From Flaveria trinervia (taxonomy: Eukaryota > Streptophyta > Magnoliopsida > Asterales > Asteraceae): a stretch of DNA of 64,000 nucleotides. The position numbers and the translations under genes were made by a program. Positions 59,071 through 64,000 of the stretch are shown here, piece after piece. The stretch is taken from the NCBI GenBank assembly GCA_025506515.1, contig CM046454.1:66120445-66184444 (forward strand), in the 5' to 3' direction. Numbering within the stretch: position 1 is the first letter of the stretch; each line of letters begins with the position of its first letter. The notes beneath the pieces were generated by a model. It had not been told where the DNA came from. It made no database searches and saw only the letters and a program-made list of their open reading frames with translations.

Positions 59071-62000
59071 CTATTCTCTAACACTTTTCACATGTTCTTG
59101 GAACTTCTTGTACTTCTCCTCTTTTGTAACTCCTGCATGTATTTCAAATGCAAAGCAGAGTCTTATCACGTGTTGAAACTAGAGAGCTTGTACAATGTCC
59201 TGCGTGTCATAGAACAGTTTCCACTTGTATATAGTATAGACATCTTTAGAAGACAAGTTGGTAAGCCACATTGGGTCAAATACCCTCATAGTGTCAATCT
59301 TTCCATGTTTGTTCAGAACTATGACCGCTTCCCCTGTCCTCCAATCATAATACCACCATTTGAAGTGTGGAGTGAAGTCCTGAGGCATTTCCCGTAAGGG
59401 AATCTTTGACATTGTGCGTGGGGGACTCCACTTCAGCACAACTTTCGGCTTCCTAGATATAGGGTCCACTTCAGACCTGTGGATGTACCTCTTTGATTAT
59501 TGAGGTCTGAAGTTTACCCACCTGGTGTGGTATTCCTTCTTCAACACCTTCCTTGGATTTGCATACAGAAGAGCTAAACATGCCAGACGGTTGAGCTCAA
59601 AACCAGGAAGAGTCTTCAGATCATAAGGGTATCTAAAGTACTCGATCCCATTCTCTCTCTTGATAGCATAGACTCCTAAGTCCTCAAAATACGCCCACGC
59701 TATAATTTTGCTAGACACTTTCTCATGACGTTTGACTTTGTAGAGCTTTGTGTAGGCATTCTGCTTTAGTGGCACGCTTTGGGCTTTCATTTCTGCAAAA
59801 CAAGCCGCCCATTCAACTTTCTTCAAATCGACATTAGCATCCGAAGCTTGGGCTGAGCTTTCTTCTTTCTCCTTTTCTTTCTTTACTTCATCCAGCTTCT
59901 AAAATGTAGCACTACCAAAAGTATCACCCAAGTTGGGTATAACATTACCTTCGTGGTCAGTGTACTCTGGATAATGCTCAGTAGTGACATCCTCGATCTT
60001 AATCTCATCAACATCGTTTAGCTCATTGTCACTTGCCACAACAACTTTTGGATCATCTTTTACCAGCTCGTCTAGATTTAGCCTGAATATTTCAGCAAGT
60101 TGTTCGTCCGTTAGGTCATGTATGATCTCTCCCTCTTCTGGAGTGTAGCTCACAGATCTCTTGTCTATCCCTTGCAAGTCAAGAATCATGGTTAATTCAG
60201 ACTTGACCTGCTAAAGGGGTTGGACATCATATTCGTCTGTTCGTAGAGCTTCATCTGTTTGATTAAACATTAAGCACATCACACATAAGTCATCATATAA
60301 AGAATTTAAACATAAACAAACATAGATGATAAATTAATTACATTAATATAATATAATTCAAGTACAAAAGTTAAATACAAAGACATCTAATGATTACTTT
60401 TATCTTGAATAGTGAGTTCTTCAGCTGGAGGAGCGGAGGATAAGGCTCCTTAATCTTAGTTTATTTTAGTTCGCCTCTCCTGAGCCTGAGGATTAAAGAC
60501 TAATGTAGATGCATCACCTTCCTGATTATCATTATCCTTTTGATCTTTTCGGCTTGGTCCCCCCTCCTCAACATCTTCTTCAGTATCATCTTCATCCTCA
60601 TCATCATCATCATCACCATCACCATCCTTGATCTTTAGAGGTTCATTCTTTAACCCCTTGAGCTTTAGCATAATCTTATTTTTCTTCTCAAGCTTCTCTA
60701 TCCTCTTCATCGAAGCTAGCACCGGCTCATTTTGACTTGTAAGTGCATGGTGGGCTTGGCTTAGAGCTCTCTCATACAGGTCACTCTTCTCACTAAGCTT
60801 CCTGATCTTTTGGCTTGAGTAGCATTCACTTCCATCATCTTGTGTAACTGAGAAGCCCTAAGCTCGTCAGTGGCTAGCAGCCTAAGCACAGTGCTCTTGA
60901 GGTTGGCCAACTGTTCCTCTAACCCGATATGGGGTAGAGTGGGTCCAGCTGTGAATGGAGTGTGTGTGGAAGGACCTTCTTGGTGACTGGTGGTGGTAGA
61001 TGTGGTGAATATGGGAGGTGGAATGTGTGTGGGATGTGGTGGAGTGGCTATGGTAGTGGTGGTAGGATGAGAGATAGTAGTAGTGGGAGGAGTGGTAGTA
61101 GTAGTTGTGGGGGTGATGATAGGAGGTGTGGTTATGTTGGTGGCTGTGGCAGTAGTGGTGGAAGTGGTAGTGGTGGTGGTTGTGGCTGTGGGAGAAGATG
61201 TGATCACAGTAATCCTCGGTCTCTTGCTCTTCTTGCCATGGGGATGAGCCATTCTCTTCTTCCTAGAGCCCTTAGCAATAGGTGCTCCCCCTTGGCTACT
61301 AGACTAGTCAGGGGTGTAAGTAGGATCAGTAACATCATCAGCAACACTCCTTGACTCAGCCTGACGTCTGCCAACCGGCTCTATGCCTTTTCCAGTGGCC
61401 ACGACCCTACTCCCAACAGTCCTCACAAGAGGCTCATCATCCGACTCCTCATCTTGATCTACTAAGAAGTCTTGGTGGAAGGCAGCCCCTTAAGTTTCAC
61501 CAGGTGCCTGACCACCTTGACCTTGATCATTATCGTCGTCGTCGTCTTCTTCAGTGGGTGCCATGATGGGCTCGACGTCAGAGTCACTGTCATCGTGACG
61601 CCACTTCCTTCGAGCGGACGCTACGTAGTGTTCTCTGGCAAGTTGCCCACATAGTCTCCTCACCGGGGGTTTCACTTGCTTACCCTGGTAGACATTCATT
61701 CTCCCAAATGTCATATCATCCATCACCTCGAGCACCACTACATCATCTTTCTCCTTTGGCAGCATAGGAAGCTTCTCATCAATAATCATCTGCAGAAACC
61801 GTGGGTACATGCAGAAGCCTTCCTTTCCCTTAGCCTGGAGGTTTTCTATCATGTAAGAGTGGATCATGCATGAAAAACTGAACGGATGGTTCTGTACCAG
61901 AGCAATGTATGCATTCTGGATTTGGTCGGATAGTTCGTCAAATCCTCCTCGCCTAGAGGCTATACACTTAATAATCACATGTGCCAAATATTTGAATTGC

Positions 62001-62401
62001 GGGCACATGTTGCTCTTGTTCAGTACACCGGCATTTATATCACCGGCGTACTTGATCCTCATAAAGCATCCCCGGACCGTTAGGGGATGTAGCTTAGTTG
62101 GGTAGGCTCCATCCTCACCCAGACCTAAGACCCGCCTCAGATCATCCTTAGTAATCTCGATCTCTTGACCGAATATGGAGCTTCGTATACTATGTGGTTC
62201 AACGGACCGGTCAACCCTGGCGCTTTCCCAGAATGCCTGCTGTATAGATCTGTAAGGTGTGCATGGTGTTGAAATGGCTTTGAAGATCCTCGATCTCCTA
62301 AGAAATGTAATGATCCCAGCAAACTCGGAAGCATTCTGAGTGGTGGCATCCAAGTGAGCACAGATGTTGTGCTTGGGGGTCATGGTCCATCTATCAGCCA
62401 T
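59071..62401 (-). pseudogene. third ORF of copia element 2, with a predicted intron
   Basis: A long coding region of unknown function, like that of element 1. The start is ATG at 62401 (MADRWTMTPKHNICAHLD); the stop is 59071-59073. The N-terminal half (62401-61490) has an HNICAHL start, an FWESARV segment and FCMYPRFLQMIIDE, parallel to element 1. Next are acidic, Thr/Pro-rich (61200-60950) and Asp/Glu-rich coiled-coil-like parts, then globular C-terminal regions (59830-59100) with WWYYDWRTGEAV. It reads through in one frame except for a single shift near 60830, eight premature stops, and a 143 bp gap (60397-60255) with GT..AG borders that looks like an intron. Its length is about 1,063 codons. 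Every stop could come from a Gln codon by one C-to-T change. No clear transmembrane segment is seen. Confidence 0.7.
60255..60397 (-). other. predicted intron in the third ORF of element 2
   Basis: 143 bp, AT-rich, starting GTAATC after an AAAA exon end and finishing TTTAATCAAACAG. Removing it joins two coding stretches in the same frame (phase 1), and the intervening sequence has stops in the coding frame. This is prediction from sequence only. Confidence 0.55.
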
Positions 62402-62405
62402 GTTG

Positions 62406-62974
62406 CTGTAACACAATCAACATATACATTAGAGATGTGTATTAGAGATGACACTTGAAACTTAAACTGTTTTAGATCAAATAGGTTCAATCATGCGATT
62501 GAACCATACGACTGAGTTCAGTCGTGCGATTAAGCCTGCGGCTGAGTTCAGTCGTGCGATTGAGCCTGCGGCTGAGTTCAGTCATGCGATTGAGCTTGCG
62601 ACTGAACTTAGTCGTGTGTTAAGCCATACGGTTGAGTCATTCCTGCGACTGAGTCACTGAATGATTCAATCGTGCGAATGAATCTTGCGCTTGGCTCAAT
62701 CGTGCGACTAAAGTTCATTCGGAGTGTCCATTCGTAGAAGACTCTGTGCGACACTCTGACCCCGAATCCTGATGAAATATGCATGTTAGACGTCGTGTTT
62801 AGACTCATTAGATTCGCAAGAACTCTAAATATCAATTAATGTCCGTCATTTCAATGATTATGTCCATTTAAGTGGTCTATTTGAAGAGTTTTATTGATTT
62901 CTTGTTTTTAGTCGATTAGGTCGTTTAGGGTTTGATTTCACCGGTCATTTTGATCGATTTCAGTCTCACAATAC
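62406..62974 (-). other. possible leader intron of the third ORF, element 2
   Basis: The donor CTACAG|GTATTG (62975/62974) and acceptor TGTGTTACAG (62406) would remove 569 bp from the leader and place the ATG 4 nt after the splice. The segment holds a 30 bp unit repeated three times (62521-62610) with AGTCGTGCGATTGAG motifs, plus upstream ATGs that splicing would remove. Confidence 0.4.
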
Positions 62975-63111
62975 CTGTAGATGAACAACAGATCGGTTAG
63001 TAACACAATCGGCAAGTAATCAAGGTGAAACTAGATTTTAGCAGGGTGTCTAGGTATGAGCAGGTTTTGAACGATTTGAGGGGTGGTGAGAAATGCTACC
63101 GACTCACCCCT

Positions 63112-63119
63112 CTTTTATA
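63112..63119 (-). promoter_or_regulatory. TATA box of the third-ORF promoter, element 2
   Basis: The minus strand reads CAATATAAAAGAGGGG. The dyad cluster at 63126-63400 lies just upstream and the leader downstream, mirroring element 1 and both LTRs. Confidence 0.5.
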
Positions 63120-63125
63120 TTGTCT

Positions 63126-63400
63126 TAATGTCCAATCGTCCAACTGGACCCATACGCATGCTCCAGTCGTGTGACTGAGCCCATGCTCATGCTTCAGTCA
63201 TGCGACTAGGGTTCAGTTGTGCGACTGGCTCATACTCCTTGATCCATTCGTGCGATTGGTTCAGTTTTCTAGTCCAATCCTATGGTTGTTCCATACTCAT
63301 GGTCCAGTCGTATGACTAGCTCATGCTTATGGTTCAATCGTGCGATTGGCTCATACTTATGGTTCAATCTTGCAATTGGCTCATACTTATGAGCTTGAAC
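63126..63400 (-). repeat. dyad cluster upstream of the third-ORF promoter, element 2
   Basis: Many CAGTCGTGCGACTG, CAATCGTGCGATTG and CTCATGCTTATGG variants, the vocabulary of this element's LTR cluster at 58600-58810. Confidence 0.8.
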
Positions 63401-63460
63401 CCTTTGCACTTTCAACCCTTTTAAAATGTTAACGTTTGATAAACATTATGACATTTTAAC

Positions 63461-63618
63461 CCCATTTGATCACCTCAGACGTGATCCTTTTAGTTTAAGA
63501 TCGATTGATCACCTCAGATGTGATCCTTTTAATTTGAAACTGATTGGTCACCTCACACGTGACCCATTTAATTTAAACTGATTGGTCACCTCAAACATGA
63601 CCCATTTTAGTTAGTGAC
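63461..63618. repeat. four tandem 38-39 bp units, each with a hairpin
   Basis: The units contain GATCACCTCAGACGTGATC (63468-63486), GATCACCTCAGATGTGATC (63507-63525), GGTCACCTCACACGTGACC (63546-63564) and GGTCACCTCAAACATGACC (63584-63602). The arms are 6 bp with a 7 nt loop. Between units both arms change together (A:T to G:C). Confidence 0.9.
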
Positions 63619-64000
63619 TCACAGAGTACATCCAGTTTTATAGTCTGATGATTAATCCTACAAATGACTAGAAAATAGAAAATAACTTAGAAATTTAAAA
63701 GAAAACAAGACATACTTTTGTTGTTTTGGGTTGGAGCAGAACAACTTCAAGTTGATTAGATCATCTTGGAACGATTCATTATGGAATCATACAAGTATAA
63801 CATAATCATTTGGGAACCCCTTATTAACATGCACTAGTTGCTAGATTCTTGTTATGTCTGAGAGTCATTAGCACTTTCAAGAAATCATACTAAAGCTATA
63901 TGATGCACATAATGATTTTGACTTTCAAGAATTGCAGTCATGATGATTGTCAGTATTTTTGTCCCCTTAATCCATACACAGACTTTTGACTTACAATGTT
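63619..64000. other. non-coding end of window (probably copia element 2 spacer)
   Basis: No pol motif such as the RNase H AEAEYIA segment is visible on the minus strand, so pol presumably ends beyond the window. Confidence 0.45.

Larger units (their letters stand above)
58317..64000 (-). mobile_element. Sirevirus-like copia element 2, 3' part
   Basis: From the right (minus strand): spacer with hairpin repeats and a dyad cluster, TATA box, leader, third ORF (62401-59071), polypurine tract, 3' LTR (59045-58317). Gag and pol would lie beyond the window. The third ORF is homologous in layout to that of element 1. Because the 5' LTR is not in the window, target duplication and age cannot be judged. 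Confidence 0.75.

Noticed and set aside
60456..62401. Independent host genes on the minus strand
   Set aside because: All frames join into one reading frame ending next to a polypurine tract and LTR, with the layout of the third ORF of copia element 1.

Overview
This is nuclear DNA of a flowering plant. It is AT-rich, has only one intact gene, and carries plant Ty1/copia and Ty3/gypsy retrotransposons, MITEs and SINEs. The retroelement types make me suspect Asteraceae, but that rests on family recognition, not on any search.

Layout. Positions 1-12400 are AT-rich intergenic DNA. They hold two inverted copies of a Mutator-type MITE (1709-2152, 6428-6862), a Tourist/Harbinger-like element with a GC-rich internal repeat (4849-5982), SINE- and LINE-like relics and a short gypsy pol relic. 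Positions 12401-37640 are a nested stack. An old antisense Ty3/gypsy element is the host. A sense gypsy 'copy A' (12656-34121, target duplication TCGTG) lies in it. Inside copy A is an antisense Sirevirus-like copia (17710-32989, duplication TGTAT), and inside that copia's third ORF is a 2.7 kb solo LTR (21492-24230, duplication ACTTC). Another solo LTR (34721-35502) also interrupts the host. Positions 38300-49570 hold a foldback element, a TA/CA microsatellite and a copia LTR split by gypsy 'copy B' (39856-49164, duplication TGCCA), which is structurally complete but broken by stops and frameshifts.

The only intact gene is an intronless AP2/ERF transcription factor of the DREB A-4/TINY type at 50633-51310. 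It has a TATA-like box, a three-codon upstream ORF and a polyadenylation signal. From 51340 on there is intergenic DNA with a well-bounded SINE (53111-53251), a tandemly duplicated LTR relic (55227-56220), a CACTA-like repeat cluster and an LTR fragment. The 3' end of a second Sirevirus-like element (58317 to the window edge) follows.

The most interesting signal is in the two Sirevirus-like elements. Each has a long third ORF (about 1,060-1,120 codons, unknown function) downstream of pol. In both, the spacer before it looks like a duplicate of the LTR promoter: a cluster of short dyad repeats, then a TATA box, then a leader. In the second element the third ORF also has a predicted in-frame 143 bp intron, a possible leader intron, and a four-copy tandem repeat whose hairpin arms show compensatory changes. 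A CGACTGA/TCAGTCG half-site recurs in the LTRs of both copia elements and of the unrelated gypsy family.
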